Shown here in pieces: positions 1-6,491 of a DNA stretch of 9,254 bases. The position numbers and the translations under genes are program-made. Every line of letters begins with the position of its first letter. Position 1 is the first letter of the stretch. The notes below the pieces were generated by a model. The model worked only from the letters and a program-made list of their open reading frames with translations. It made no database searches and had not been told where the DNA came from. The stretch lies in assembly GCA_947068385.1 (NCBI GenBank), contig CAMTBF010000112.1, positions 1-9,254 of the forward strand, in the 5' to 3' direction. The DNA is from an uncultured Lachnospiraceae bacterium. GTDB taxonomy: Bacteria; Bacillota; Clostridia; Lachnospirales; Lachnospiraceae.

Positions 1-524
1 TCAATCTGGCGGACTTCGCGGTGCCCTACGGCATCCTGCGGGTAGACAGGCTGCGGCTCTACAAGGCACCCGCGTCCCTGACCTTGGGCTCTTACGGCTT
101 CCCGGACAACGGCACGGAAATCCTCGAGAAGACCTGCGGCAGCGCTAAGGCCATCATCTTAAAAGGCAGGGATTCCACAGGCAGCGAGAGGCAGATGGCC
201 ATGACCATTTTTGATGGCTGGCAGGAGCTGTCTTTGGTGCGCAGCACAGGGACCAATCCGGATTCCGAGAAGTCCATCGTCCTCTACGCCTCCATGGAGC
301 GCAGGAAGCACTACGGCGGCTTTGAGCCTTATGTGCTGATTTCTCAGGTCATCACCAAGGAGAGCCATGAGGACTTTCGCCAGGAGGAGCTGTTCCCCGT
401 GGAGGAAGTGTCCTACACGGATCCGGAGAACTGCGGCAGCTTCGGGCCGGTGACCCTGCGGATGAAGGACGGCAGCGTGAGGGTGGTGGACTTTGACGGA
501 ATCGAAGGGCGGATGGAGCTGTAG
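1..524 (+). CDS. C-terminal part of an unidentified larger protein (5' end outside window)
   Basis: The reading frame is open from base 3 and closes with TAG at 522-524, so this is the last ~174 residues of a gene starting upstream. A GTG at 21 could serve as a start, but no ribosome binding site precedes it and the sequence before it (NLADFA) continues smoothly, so I read it as internal. The fragment has no membrane segment or signal peptide; its alternating hydrophobic/polar runs suggest a beta-rich accessory domain. Segments such as RLRLYKAPASLTLGSYGFPD and EELFPVEEVSYTDPENCG look like part of a well-formed globular domain. I do not recognise the family with confidence; the C-terminal beta-sandwich of a carbohydrate-active enzyme (for example heparinase-like or DUF2264-type) is a guess only. 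The stop lies 9 nt from the stop of the convergent toxin gene, with no terminator hairpin between them. Confidence 0.75.
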   Translation, partial: NLADFAVPYGILRVDRLRLYKAPASLTLGSYGFPDNGTEILEKTCGSAKAIILKGRDSTGSERQMAMTIFDGWQELSLVRSTGTNPDSEKSIVLYASMERRKHYGGFEPYVLISQVITKESHEDFRQEELFPVEEVSYTDPENCGSFGPVTLRMKDGSVRVVDFDGIEGRMEL

Positions 525-533
525 AGGCGGGAA

Positions 534-797
534 TCATATGTCATAATGTCCCCGGCATGCGATGATTTTGATGTTCTGTAGCTCGTCTATTTCATAGACA
601 AGCCGATTGGCGTCATCGATGCGACGGGAGTATCCGGAACGGTGCTTCAAAGGCTCGGGCTTCCCGGTGCCGTGCATGGCACCGTTCCGCTTGATATCTT
701 CCAGCAGGTTGTTTATCCTTTTAAGCGTCTTGCGGTCCTGCTGCTGCCAATAAAGGTAATCCTCAAAGCCCTTGGCTGTAAATGTAAAATCATTCAT
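534..797 (-). CDS. yoeB: YoeB-family (Txe/YoeB) mRNA interferase toxin
   Basis: This 87-residue protein has the normal length and motifs of YoeB toxins, ribosome-dependent endoribonucleases that cleave mRNA in the A site. Visible landmarks are the N-terminal DYLYWQQQD segment (residues 13-21), GKPEPLKH (45-52), SRRI...RLVYE (57-69) and the terminal CRGHYDI. By alignment from memory to E. coli YoeB (catalytic E46, R65, H83, Y84), the counterparts are E48, R65, H84 and Y85, so the active site looks intact. The start ATG overlaps the antitoxin stop by 8 nt (790-797), and GGAGA inside the antitoxin 3' end lies 9 nt before it, so translation is probably coupled. In this family the toxin is neutralised by the upstream YefM-type antitoxin, and the complex represses its own promoter. 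The gene converges on the first gene with only 9 nt between stops. Confidence 0.93.
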   Translation of the reverse strand: MNDFTFTAKGFEDYLYWQQQDRKTLKRINNLLEDIKRNGAMHGTGKPEPLKHRSGYSRRIDDANRLVYEIDELQNIKIIACRGHYDI

Positions 798-1104
798 TTG
801 ACATTTTCTCCATAAAATCGATTACCTTTTGGGTGGGAGTCCAGTCATCGGCTTCCATGGCCCGCAATTCTTCTATCGTGAAAGAAACGGTTTTCCCTTG
901 GGCCAGCTGAGACTGGCTTTTGTCCAGCTCTGCCGTATATTCTGCATTATGCTTCGCTTTTATCATCTCATGATATTCTTTTTCGGACACAATAACCACA
1001 TTCTCGTTCCGTGGCCTGGATACGATAAGCGTCTCACCGTTTATGACCTTGTTGCACCAGTCTTTGAAATTGTCCCTGACATCCATGCTTTTTACTGCTA
1101 ACAT
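790..1104 (-). CDS. yefM: Phd/YefM-family antitoxin
   Basis: This 104-residue protein precedes the YoeB toxin and matches the Phd/YefM pattern: an N-terminal DNA-binding and dimerisation part (residues 1-50, including VRDNFKDWCNKVINGETLIVSRPRN and VVIVSEKEYHEM) followed by a charged, probably flexible tail (residues 51-104) that would bind the toxin. The motif order 'V..G.ti.vsRp...nvVivs..ey..m' is characteristic. It is somewhat longer than E. coli YefM (83 residues), the extra length lying in the C-terminal tail around KTVSFTIEELRAME. The chosen ATG is preceded by an AAAGGGGA ribosome binding site and a consensus promoter. The antitoxin-first order with an 8-nt overlap to the toxin is the usual arrangement. 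Autoregulation is expected from the family; I see no unmistakable palindromic operator, only a direct TCGTA repeat in the leader. Confidence 0.92.
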   Translation of the reverse strand: MLAVKSMDVRDNFKDWCNKVINGETLIVSRPRNENVVIVSEKEYHEMIKAKHNAEYTAELDKSQSQLAQGKTVSFTIEELRAMEADDWTPTQKVIDFMEKMSNE

Positions 1105-1122
1105 GCTTTTCCCCTTTCAAAA

Positions 1123-1139
1123 TCGTATGCTTTTTCGTA
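1123..1139. promoter_or_regulatory. Candidate TA operator: direct TCGTA repeats
   Basis: TCGTA occurs at 1123-1127 and 1135-1139 (12 bp apart) between the -10 box and the antitoxin ribosome binding site, where autorepressor binding would block transcription. The motif is short and is not the palindrome known for E. coli YefM-YoeB, so this is only a candidate. Confidence 0.25.
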
Positions 1140-1144
1140 CTTTT

Positions 1145-1173
1145 ATTATATATTCTTATCCTTTCCCTGTCAA
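1145..1173 (-). promoter_or_regulatory. Consensus sigma-A promoter of the antitoxin-toxin operon
   Basis: Read on the minus strand, TTGACA (1173-1168) and TATAAT (1150-1145) are separated by exactly 17 bp, a perfect match to the housekeeping consensus. Transcription should start near 1138, about 34 nt before the antitoxin ATG. Such strength suits a TA operon held down by autorepression (inference). Confidence 0.85.
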
Positions 1174-1217
1174 ATGATTCTATGCGGGAAGAAAATGAAA
1201 GTAAGCCGTGGATGTGC

Positions 1218-1246
1218 TTGACGATGATGCGGGCGTGATGCATAAT
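1218..1246 (+). promoter_or_regulatory. Promoter of the DsbA/FrnE-like gene
   Basis: TTGACG (1218-1223) and CATAAT (1241-1246) are separated by 17 bp and point toward the oxidoreductase gene, giving a start near 1253 and a ~50-nt leader. Its -35 is only ~45 bp from the -35 of the divergent antitoxin promoter, so the two could interfere. Confidence 0.65.
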
Positions 1247-1305
1247 GATAGAAGCGGTATCCATTGAGGAGATTAGTCTGGTCTCATATGTAGAAGGAGG
1301 AAAAT

Positions 1306-1950
1306 ATGCTGGACATCTTATTCGTGACGGATTTTGTATGCCCCTATTGCCTGGTGGCAAAGGTGGCGCTGGAGGAGGCCCTGCGGGAGACGGGGCTGGG
1401 GGCCCAGGTTCGGGTGCAGCCCCTGGAGCTGACGCCGGAGCCCAAGGAGCGGGTGGACACCTGCCATGACGAGGAGCGCAAGAAGCATTACCAGATTCTG
1501 GTGGAGCCAGCCAGGGCCCTGGGGCTCGACATGAAGCTGCCGCCTGCGGTCTGCCCCAGGCCTTATACGCGGCTTGCCTTTGAGGGGCTGTATTATGCCC
1601 AGGAGAAGGGGCTGGGGGAGCGGTATGCGGATCTGGTGTACCGGGCCTATTTCGAGAAGGAGCTGGACATCGGGGAGCTGGAGGTGCTGTGCGGCATCGC
1701 GGGAGAGGCCGGGCTGGACGTGGAGGGCTACAGACAGGCGCTGCTCCAGGGAACCTATACGCAAAAGGTGAAAGAGGAGACCGCATATTCCAGAGATGTG
1801 CTGAAAGTATCGGGAGTCCCCACGGTGTACCTGAACGGGGAGAGCGTCTCCATTGAGACTTATACCAAAGAGGAGATGGTCCGCATTCTACAGCAGGGGC
1901 AGGAGGCTTCTGCCAGCGGATTCCATTGCGGCGTGGACGGCTGCGGCTGA
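1306..1950 (+). CDS. DsbA-family (FrnE-like) thiol-disulfide oxidoreductase, cytoplasmic
   Basis: This 214-residue protein begins with a thioredoxin-fold strand followed directly by the redox motif C12-P-Y-C15; the helical insertion typical of DsbA-like proteins follows, and the cis-proline loop is V171-P172-T173 before YLNGE. The short N-terminus without a signal peptide and the overall length fit the FrnE branch, which acts on disulfides (oxidation or isomerisation) in the cytoplasm. Further cysteines are C53, C83, C129, C208 and C213; the last two form a terminal CGVDGC motif that may be a second redox pair. The start is well supported: AAGGAGG at 1294-1300 lies 5 nt before ATG. A good promoter lies at 1218-1246, and the gene appears monocistronic, ending ~160 nt before the convergent AraC gene. 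The substrate is unknown; nothing nearby encodes an obvious partner. Confidence 0.9.
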   Translation: MLDILFVTDFVCPYCLVAKVALEEALRETGLGAQVRVQPLELTPEPKERVDTCHDEERKKHYQILVEPARALGLDMKLPPAVCPRPYTRLAFEGLYYAQEKGLGERYADLVYRAYFEKELDIGELEVLCGIAGEAGLDVEGYRQALLQGTYTQKVKEETAYSRDVLKVSGVPTVYLNGESVSIETYTKEEMVRILQQGQEASASGFHCGVDGCG

Positions 1951-2110
1951 GGCGGCTCCGTCTTCTTTCGTGGTGTTCCCGGGGATGCCTGTTTCTGACG
2001 GATTATGTTCGTGGGCGCAATCATTTTCCGTTTTCTGTCCTGCATTGCAGCAGAGCTCGCTGGTGATGCATTTCAGTTGGAATATGATTTAGCCTGTGCG
2101 TATATGTAGA
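1951..2110. other. Convergent intergenic stretch with a weak hairpin
   Basis: This 160-bp gap separates the stops of the oxidoreductase and AraC genes. It holds an imperfect hairpin at 2041-2070: outer arms TGCAT/ATGCA, inner arms CAGC (2048-2051) and GCTG (2059-2062). The following TTTCAG is a poor U-tract, so I do not call it a terminator. No coding signal is evident. Confidence 0.3.
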
Positions 2111-3253
2111 TTACGCATCCGCCCGGTAAGTGGCTGGGGATACACCAAAATGCCGTTGGAACAGATGGTAGAAATGGCTGCTGTTGTGATAGCCCGCGGC
2201 AAGGGCGATGTCCCTGACGGAAAGCCGGGTATCCCTTAACAGCCTGGCGGCATGCTGCATGCGGATGTCCTGTAGGTATTCCCGGAAGGTGGTTCCCCGG
2301 TATTTCTGCAGCAATAGATTGTAGAAATTCCGGTGGTAATGGAATACTTCTTCCAGCTCGCTGGCGGTGACAGTGGCGAAGTGGAGCCGCAGATACCGCT
2401 CCAGCTCATAGAGCAGGGCCCGCTCCTTGCTCTCCTGGTCGGAGCTGTGGAGCCTGGTGGAATACCGGCGGCAGAGGAAGGAAAGAAGCCGTATCAGGTT
2501 GCCCCGAATGATTTCCTCGCTGCCTGGGCTCGGGAAATAGTCCTCTTCTATCAAAACTTCCAGGAGCCGGGAAAGCTGCATGCGCCAGGCTCTGTCCCCG
2601 GCGGATTCCGGAGGTCTTCCCGGGGAGGGGCCCGGGGCGGGCTGGAGATGGATATAGCTCTGGTCTTTGCGCTGCCTTTGGAGCGCATGGAAGAAAAAGC
2701 GCTGCAAATCGTCCCGGGAGTCATGGGAGGAGAGCAGCTGGTCCAGATAGCCATCCTGGAGGGAGAGGAAGAGCACCGCGGTGTCTGCCTCTCCCTCCAG
2801 CATATCCGCATGCTCCAGGTTCCTGTCGGTGATGACCACCTCCCCGGCGGCGAAGGTCTGGGGCTGGCCCAGGAGGATCTGCCTAAAGCTCCCTTTGAGG
2901 CATAGGAGTATCTCGATATAGTCATGGGTGTGGTAATGGCCCTGCCAGGGGAGGGTGCGGCGCATATGGCGCATGCCTGCCCGGCTGAAGGTATACTCAT
3001 TGCCCGCCGTGTCATAGAAGCACAGCAACGTGGAAAAGGGGGACTGGGTCTGGCGGATATCCAGAGCCGCGCTCTCCGGGAAGCCCTGCCCTGTCCATTG
3101 CTCCAGAGCCGTCTCCTCGCTGGAGAGGGCTTTTTTAGAGCCTGCGGGGAAATAGAAATCCTCGTAGGCGGCAAGCCGTTCCGCCAGGGTGGGGAAGGCG
3201 GGGCGGATCCTGCGCAGGGAATCCTCGGTCAATTGTAAACGCCAGTCAGCCAT
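2111..3253 (-). CDS. AraC-family transcriptional regulator with cupin sensor domain
   Basis: With the start at 3253 this is a 380-residue regulator. Residues ~95-165 form a cupin-like sugar-binding fold with the H106-Y-H108-T-H110-D motif and a following IEILLCLKGSF strand, as in AraC_binding regulators. Residues ~285-378 are the double helix-turn-helix DNA-binding domain: a first HTH around TASELEEVFHYHRNFYNLL and a second with SVRDIALAAGYHNSSHFYHL followed by FGVSPATYR, the classic AraC signature. The frame is open to an ATG at 3331, but that start has no ribosome binding site; AAAGGAG at 3266-3260 is spaced 6 nt from the ATG at 3253, which I choose. An ATG at 3259 sits too close to that site. 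The gene diverges from the GH2 gene, so it is probably the local regulator of that enzyme, responding to a sugar (inference). The region at residues 205-220 is a Pro-rich linker. Confidence 0.92.
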   Translation of the reverse strand: MADWRLQLTEDSLRRIRPAFPTLAERLAAYEDFYFPAGSKKALSSEETALEQWTGQGFPESAALDIRQTQSPFSTLLCFYDTAGNEYTFSRAGMRHMRRTLPWQGHYHTHDYIEILLCLKGSFRQILLGQPQTFAAGEVVITDRNLEHADMLEGEADTAVLFLSLQDGYLDQLLSSHDSRDDLQRFFFHALQRQRKDQSYIHLQPAPGPSPGRPPESAGDRAWRMQLSRLLEVLIEEDYFPSPGSEEIIRGNLIRLLSFLCRRYSTRLHSSDQESKERALLYELERYLRLHFATVTASELEEVFHYHRNFYNLLLQKYRGTTFREYLQDIRMQHAARLLRDTRLSVRDIALAAGYHNSSHFYHLFQRHFGVSPATYRADA

Positions 3254-3326
3254 GGGCATCTCCTTTCGAGTCTGCTTCGGTATGCGGGGGCCATCCAGAA
3301 AATCGTGCAAACCGTCCCTCTCATCC

Positions 3327-3355
3327 ATCATACAGCAGAATATCGTCCTTGTCAG
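3327..3355 (-). promoter_or_regulatory. Promoter of the AraC-family regulator
   Basis: On the minus strand CTGACA (3355-3350) and TATGAT (3332-3327) are 17 bp apart, with a predicted start near 3320 and a leader of ~65 nt. The -35 hexamer overlaps the putative -35 of the divergent GH2 promoter. Confidence 0.55.
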
Positions 3356-3358
3356 CAG
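3333..3358. promoter_or_regulatory. Candidate AraC-type operator: direct CAGCAG half-sites
   Basis: CAGCAG occurs at 3333-3338 and 3353-3358, 20 bp apart. AraC-family proteins commonly bind direct half-sites about two helical turns apart next to the -35. The pair lies between and over the two divergent promoters. The motif is short, so this is suggestive only. Confidence 0.3.
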
Positions 3359-3377
3359 CTTTCTGATTTTTTATCAT
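3349..3377 (+). promoter_or_regulatory. Promoter of the GH2 gene
   Basis: TTGTCA (3349-3354) and TATCAT (3372-3377) are 17 bp apart. The start would be near 3384, leaving a leader of ~55 nt. Both hexamers deviate from consensus, as expected for an activator-dependent promoter. The -35 shares bases 3350-3354 with the divergent regulator promoter. Confidence 0.45.
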
Positions 3378-3439
3378 AAATAACAGAACAGGCACTGCAT
3401 GCAAATCACCAAAAAGCAAAGCGAAGGAGGTATCTGCTG

Positions 3440-6268
3440 ATGAAGCGGGAGAATTGGAACAGGGACTGGTATTTTACCAAGGGACAGGGCGGCCTGATGC
3501 AGGGCGGGAGGCGAGTGCAGCTTCCCCATGACTACATGATTGAGAGCGATGTGGAGGAATCTGCTCCGGCGGCAGCGGCCATGGGGTACTTCACGGGGAC
3601 GGTGGGGACTTACACCAAGTATTTTGAGGTTCCGGCCCAGTGGCAGGGGGAGCGGGTCTGGCTCCATTTCGACGGGGTGATGATGAACGCGTCCATATCC
3701 GTCAACGGAAGCCTGGTGAAGCGGCACCACTATGGCTACACGCCTTTCTCCGTGGACATCACGGACGCGCTGTATTTCGGCGGCACGAACCGGGTGACGG
3801 TGACGGTGAACCCCAGCATGCAGCCCAACTCCCGGTGGTACACGGGCGCGGGCATCTACCGCCAGGTGGAGCTGTCCCATGTGAAGCCTCTGCATGTGGA
3901 GCCGGAGGGGATTTTCGCCTATACGAAGCGGATCGACTACGGAACCGGAGTGGGAGCCGGAGCCGGTGCAGAGGCCGGGGAGGCTGTGGGACCGGCGGGA
4001 GAGGCCGGAAGACAGGAGAGGCCGGACCGGGCACAGAGCGCCAATGTCATGGTGGAGGTGACCCTGCGCAACCACTTCACCAAAGACCATCAGGTGAGGG
4101 TGAGGGCCGCATTGATTGCGGACGGCCAGGAGGAAGAGGCTGTGCTGCGGACGGAGGCCGGACAGAGGACAGGGGCTGGACGGGAGATAGAGGCCGGACA
4201 GAGGACAGGGGCTGGACGGGAGATGGAGGCCGGACAGAGAATAGAAGCCGGACAGGAGGTGGAAGCCGCCCAGGAGGGACATGGCGTGAGGGCTGCGATA
4301 CAGCGCGATGCCATCCTGCTGGTAAAGGCCGGCAGCACGGCGGTGGCAAGGATTCCCATGACGGTGGAGCGGCCCCTTACCTGGGACGCAGAGCATCCAA
4401 ACCTGTATCGGGTGATGGTACAGCTGGAGGACATGGGAGCCTTTGGAGTGCGCCTGGACAGGGAGGCCGCCCTGGAGGGCATCTGCGATGAGGCGGAGAC
4501 CCTTTTCGGCATCCGCACCGTAACGGCGGACGCGATCCATGGCCTGCAGGTCAACGGCAGGACGGTGAAGCTGAAGGGCGGCTGCATCCATCATGACAAT
4601 GGCCTGCTGGGGGCGGTGTCCCTGCGGGACAGCGAATACCGGAAACTGGGTCTGCTGAAGGAGGCGGGCTTCAACGCGGTGCGCCTGGCCCACAATCCCA
4701 GCTCCAGGGTGCTGCTGGAGGCATGCGACCGCCTGGGGCTCTACGTGTTCGACGAGGCCTTCGATGCCTGGGGCCACAGCAAGCAGCCGGGCGACTACAG
4801 CCAGTTCTTCGCCCAGGACTGGAAGGAGGACATGGAAAGCTTCATCCTGCGGGATCGCAACCACCCCAGCATCCTGATCTGGTCTACGGGCAATGAGGTG
4901 GAAGAGCGGGGCGGCATGGGGAATGGGTACACCCTTGCCGAGGAGCTGGCGGCCTACGTGCGCAGCCTGGATTCCACCAGGCTGGTGGCCAACGGGCTCT
5001 GCTCCATGTGGTCAGGGCTGGACGATGCCAGCGTCCTGGAGCAGATGGCGGCAAAGCGGCAGGGAAATGCCCAGAACGAGGATTCCGAGGAGATGGACGG
5101 CGCCTGGGAGGATTGGACGGAGAGCTTCTGCAACTGCCTGGACGTGGTGGGCTACAACTATATGGACAGCCATTACGAATACGCGGGGCAGCGCTATCCG
5201 GAGCGGGTCATCCTGGGCACGGAGAGCTTCCCCAACCAGTTCGACAGGGTGTGGGAGCTGGTGGAGAGGCTCCCCTATGTCATCGGCGATTTTACGTGGA
5301 CGGCTGTGGATTATATCGGAGAGGCAGGCATCGGCAAGAGCAAATTTTTTGAACAGGGGGATCCTGCGCTGGCGAAGGGCCCCTGGGCAATATCCTCCCA
5401 TGTGTCCGAGTACCCCTGGCGGCTGGCGAATGACGCGGACATCACCATCGGCGGAAAGCTGACCCCTCAGGGAGTCTACCGGAAAATTGTATGGGGCAGC
5501 AGCCAGACCGGCCTCTACGTCCAGCATCCCGAGCATCATGGGCTGGAAGAGCTGGTCAGCAAATGGGGCTGGAACCAGATGACGGACTGCTGGAACTATG
5601 AGGGATATGCCGGTAAGCCGGTGAAGGTCTACGTCTATTCGGGGGCGAAGGAGGTAGAGCTTTTCCTGAACGGCAAGAGCCTGGGCAAAGCCGCGGCGGG
5701 AAAGGAGAACCGGTTCTGCGCGGTGTTCGAGACAGCCTACCAGCCGGGGGTGCTGAGAGCCGTGAGCCTGGACGGAGGCCGGGAGGTGTCCAGGGCGGAG
5801 ATAGCCACCACGGGAGCGCCTGCGTCCATCCGGCTGACGGCGGACAAGACACGGCTTAAGGCTGATGGAGAAGGACTTTCCTACGTGGCGGTGGAAATCC
5901 TGGATAAAGACGGAAATGTCGTAAAAGATGAAGAAATCCTACTGGAGGCATCCATGGATGCAACCCAGGCCCAGTACCATTCCCTGTCGCCGGTGCATGA
6001 GATTCTCGGCGAGGAGGGAACGAAGGAGATGGCGGCTGCATTCGGCTCGGAGGCGGAAAAGGAGGCCCCGGATTCCGCGGCCTACCTGGCAGGTTTCGGC
6101 TCGGACAACCCGGTGACAGAGGACAATTATACCGCAGGGAGGTGCCATTCCTATCAGGGCCGTGCGCTTGCAGTGGTGCGGGCCAGGCAGATTACCGGAA
6201 AGGCCCTGCTGCGGGTGTCCGCCCCGGGACTGGGCGAGGCCAGCCTGGAGATTGCGGTGGAGGCATGA
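3440..6268 (+). CDS. Glycoside hydrolase family 2 enzyme, beta-galactosidase-like
   Basis: This 942-residue protein shows the GH2 order: N-terminal sugar-binding domain (~1-150, with PHDY and W133-YTGAGIYR141), immunoglobulin-like domain (~155-355), TIM barrel (~356-660), a DUF4982-like domain (~690-765, with VYVYSGAKEVELFLNGKSLG) and a C-terminal GH2_C5-like domain (~775-942, with LAGFGSDNPVTEDNY). The acid/base is E486 in STGNEVEE and the probable nucleophile is E595 in GTESFPN; both are present, so it should be active. No signal peptide is seen, so it acts in the cytoplasm on imported beta-galactosides or related glycosides; the exact sugar cannot be read from sequence. AAGGAGG at 3424-3430 is 9 nt before ATG. 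Oddities are two low-complexity inserts in the second domain: Gly/Ala/Glu-rich residues 170-199, and a 6-residue tandem repeat at 239-280. No transporter gene lies in the window. Control by the divergent AraC regulator is inferred. Confidence 0.93.
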   Translation: MKRENWNRDWYFTKGQGGLMQGGRRVQLPHDYMIESDVEESAPAAAAMGYFTGTVGTYTKYFEVPAQWQGERVWLHFDGVMMNASISVNGSLVKRHHYGYTPFSVDITDALYFGGTNRVTVTVNPSMQPNSRWYTGAGIYRQVELSHVKPLHVEPEGIFAYTKRIDYGTGVGAGAGAEAGEAVGPAGEAGRQERPDRAQSANVMVEVTLRNHFTKDHQVRVRAALIADGQEEEAVLRTEAGQRTGAGREIEAGQRTGAGREMEAGQRIEAGQEVEAAQEGHGVRAAIQRDAILLVKAGSTAVARIPMTVERPLTWDAEHPNLYRVMVQLEDMGAFGVRLDREAALEGICDEAETLFGIRTVTADAIHGLQVNGRTVKLKGGCIHHDNGLLGAVSLRDSEYRKLGLLKEAGFNAVRLAHNPSSRVLLEACDRLGLYVFDEAFDAWGHSKQPGDYSQFFAQDWKEDMESFILRDRNHPSILIWSTGNEVEERGGMGNGYTLAEELAAYVRSLDSTRLVANGLCSMWSGLDDASVLEQMAAKRQGNAQNEDSEEMDGAWEDWTESFCNCLDVVGYNYMDSHYEYAGQRYPERVILGTESFPNQFDRVWELVERLPYVIGDFTWTAVDYIGEAGIGKSKFFEQGDPALAKGPWAISSHVSEYPWRLANDADITIGGKLTPQGVYRKIVWGSSQTGLYVQHPEHHGLEELVSKWGWNQMTDCWNYEGYAGKPVKVYVYSGAKEVELFLNGKSLGKAAAGKENRFCAVFETAYQPGVLRAVSLDGGREVSRAEIATTGAPASIRLTADKTRLKADGEGLSYVAVEILDKDGNVVKDEEILLEASMDATQAQYHSLSPVHEILGEEGTKEMAAAFGSEAEKEAPDSAAYLAGFGSDNPVTEDNYTAGRCHSYQGRALAVVRARQITGKALLRVSAPGLGEASLEIAVEA
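3947..4036 (+). repeat. Gly/Ala/Glu-rich low-complexity insert in GH2 gene
   Basis: These bases encode residues ~170-199 of the GH2 enzyme, made almost only of G, A, E, V, P and R. Blocks such as GAGGCCGG recur and also occur in the tandem repeat downstream (4154-4279), suggesting a common origin. The insert sits early in the immunoglobulin-like domain. Confidence 0.55.
4154..4279 (+). repeat. 18-bp tandem repeat inside GH2 gene (seven units)
   Basis: Seven in-frame 18-bp units encode EAGQRT, GAGREI, EAGQRT, GAGREM, EAGQRI, EAGQEV and EAAQEG. Units 1+2 (4154-4189) and 3+4 (4190-4225) form a 36-bp duplication differing at one base. The preceding 18 bp (4136-4153) encode EAVLRT, a likely ancestral unit that still belongs to the domain. 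The tract is purine-rich on the coding strand. Confidence 0.9.
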
Positions 6269-6491
6269 GCCTGGCAGTATGATTGATCACGAAAACTTGC
6301 CATGAATGCTCTTCTTCATTAGCAATCCGAAAGTAATCCGAATCACAAGTGCATGATTCTGGCGACATTGCGGTAAATTGCATCGCTCATAAGTATAAGG
6401 ATAGACGGTATAGCATCTGCTTGGGAGGGCTGTACCGTCTTTTCCGTGAACCTGGCCGATATGGATTCGATTGGCCGATTTGGCATGGCCA
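6269..6491. other. Convergent intergenic region between GH2 gene and lipoprotein gene
   Basis: This 223-bp gap lies between two converging stops. It holds the terminator at 6404-6443 and a direct repeat of AATCCGAA at 6324-6331 and 6335-6342 (11 bp apart, one helical turn). I see no coding potential with a ribosome binding site. Confidence 0.5.
6404..6443 (+). terminator. Intrinsic terminator downstream of the GH2 gene
   Basis: An 11-bp stem (GACGGTATAGC at 6404-6414 with GCTGTACCGTC at 6429-6439, one G-T wobble) with a 14-nt loop is followed by TTTT (6440-6443). It lies ~135 nt after the GH2 stop. On the minus strand it is followed by a looser T-containing stretch, so it may also stop the lipoprotein operon. 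Confidence 0.65.

Noticed and set aside
1034..1786. A 250-codon minus-strand frame crossing the antitoxin and oxidoreductase genes.
   Set aside because: It runs through a divergent promoter region and two supported genes in the wrong frame; the N-terminal part is Pro/Ala/Arg-rich shadow sequence.
2041..2070. Imperfect hairpin as a terminator for the oxidoreductase gene.
   Set aside because: The stem is interrupted and is followed by TTTCAG rather than a U-run on either strand.
3234..3249. Possible catabolite-repression (cre) site near TTGTAAACGCCAGTCA.
   Set aside because: It departs from the cre consensus at key positions in its right half and lies inside the AraC coding region.
3254..3331. 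A 26-residue N-terminal extension of the AraC regulator from the ATG at 3331.
   Set aside because: No ribosome binding site precedes that ATG and it overlaps the predicted -10 box; AAAGGAG at the correct distance supports the ATG at 3253.
3374..4864. A 496-codon open frame on the minus strand opposite the GH2 gene.
   Set aside because: It is antisense to a well-supported GH2 coding region, is His/Leu/Pro-rich as expected from the complement of GC-rich codons, contains the mirror of the tandem repeat, and has no domain I recognise.
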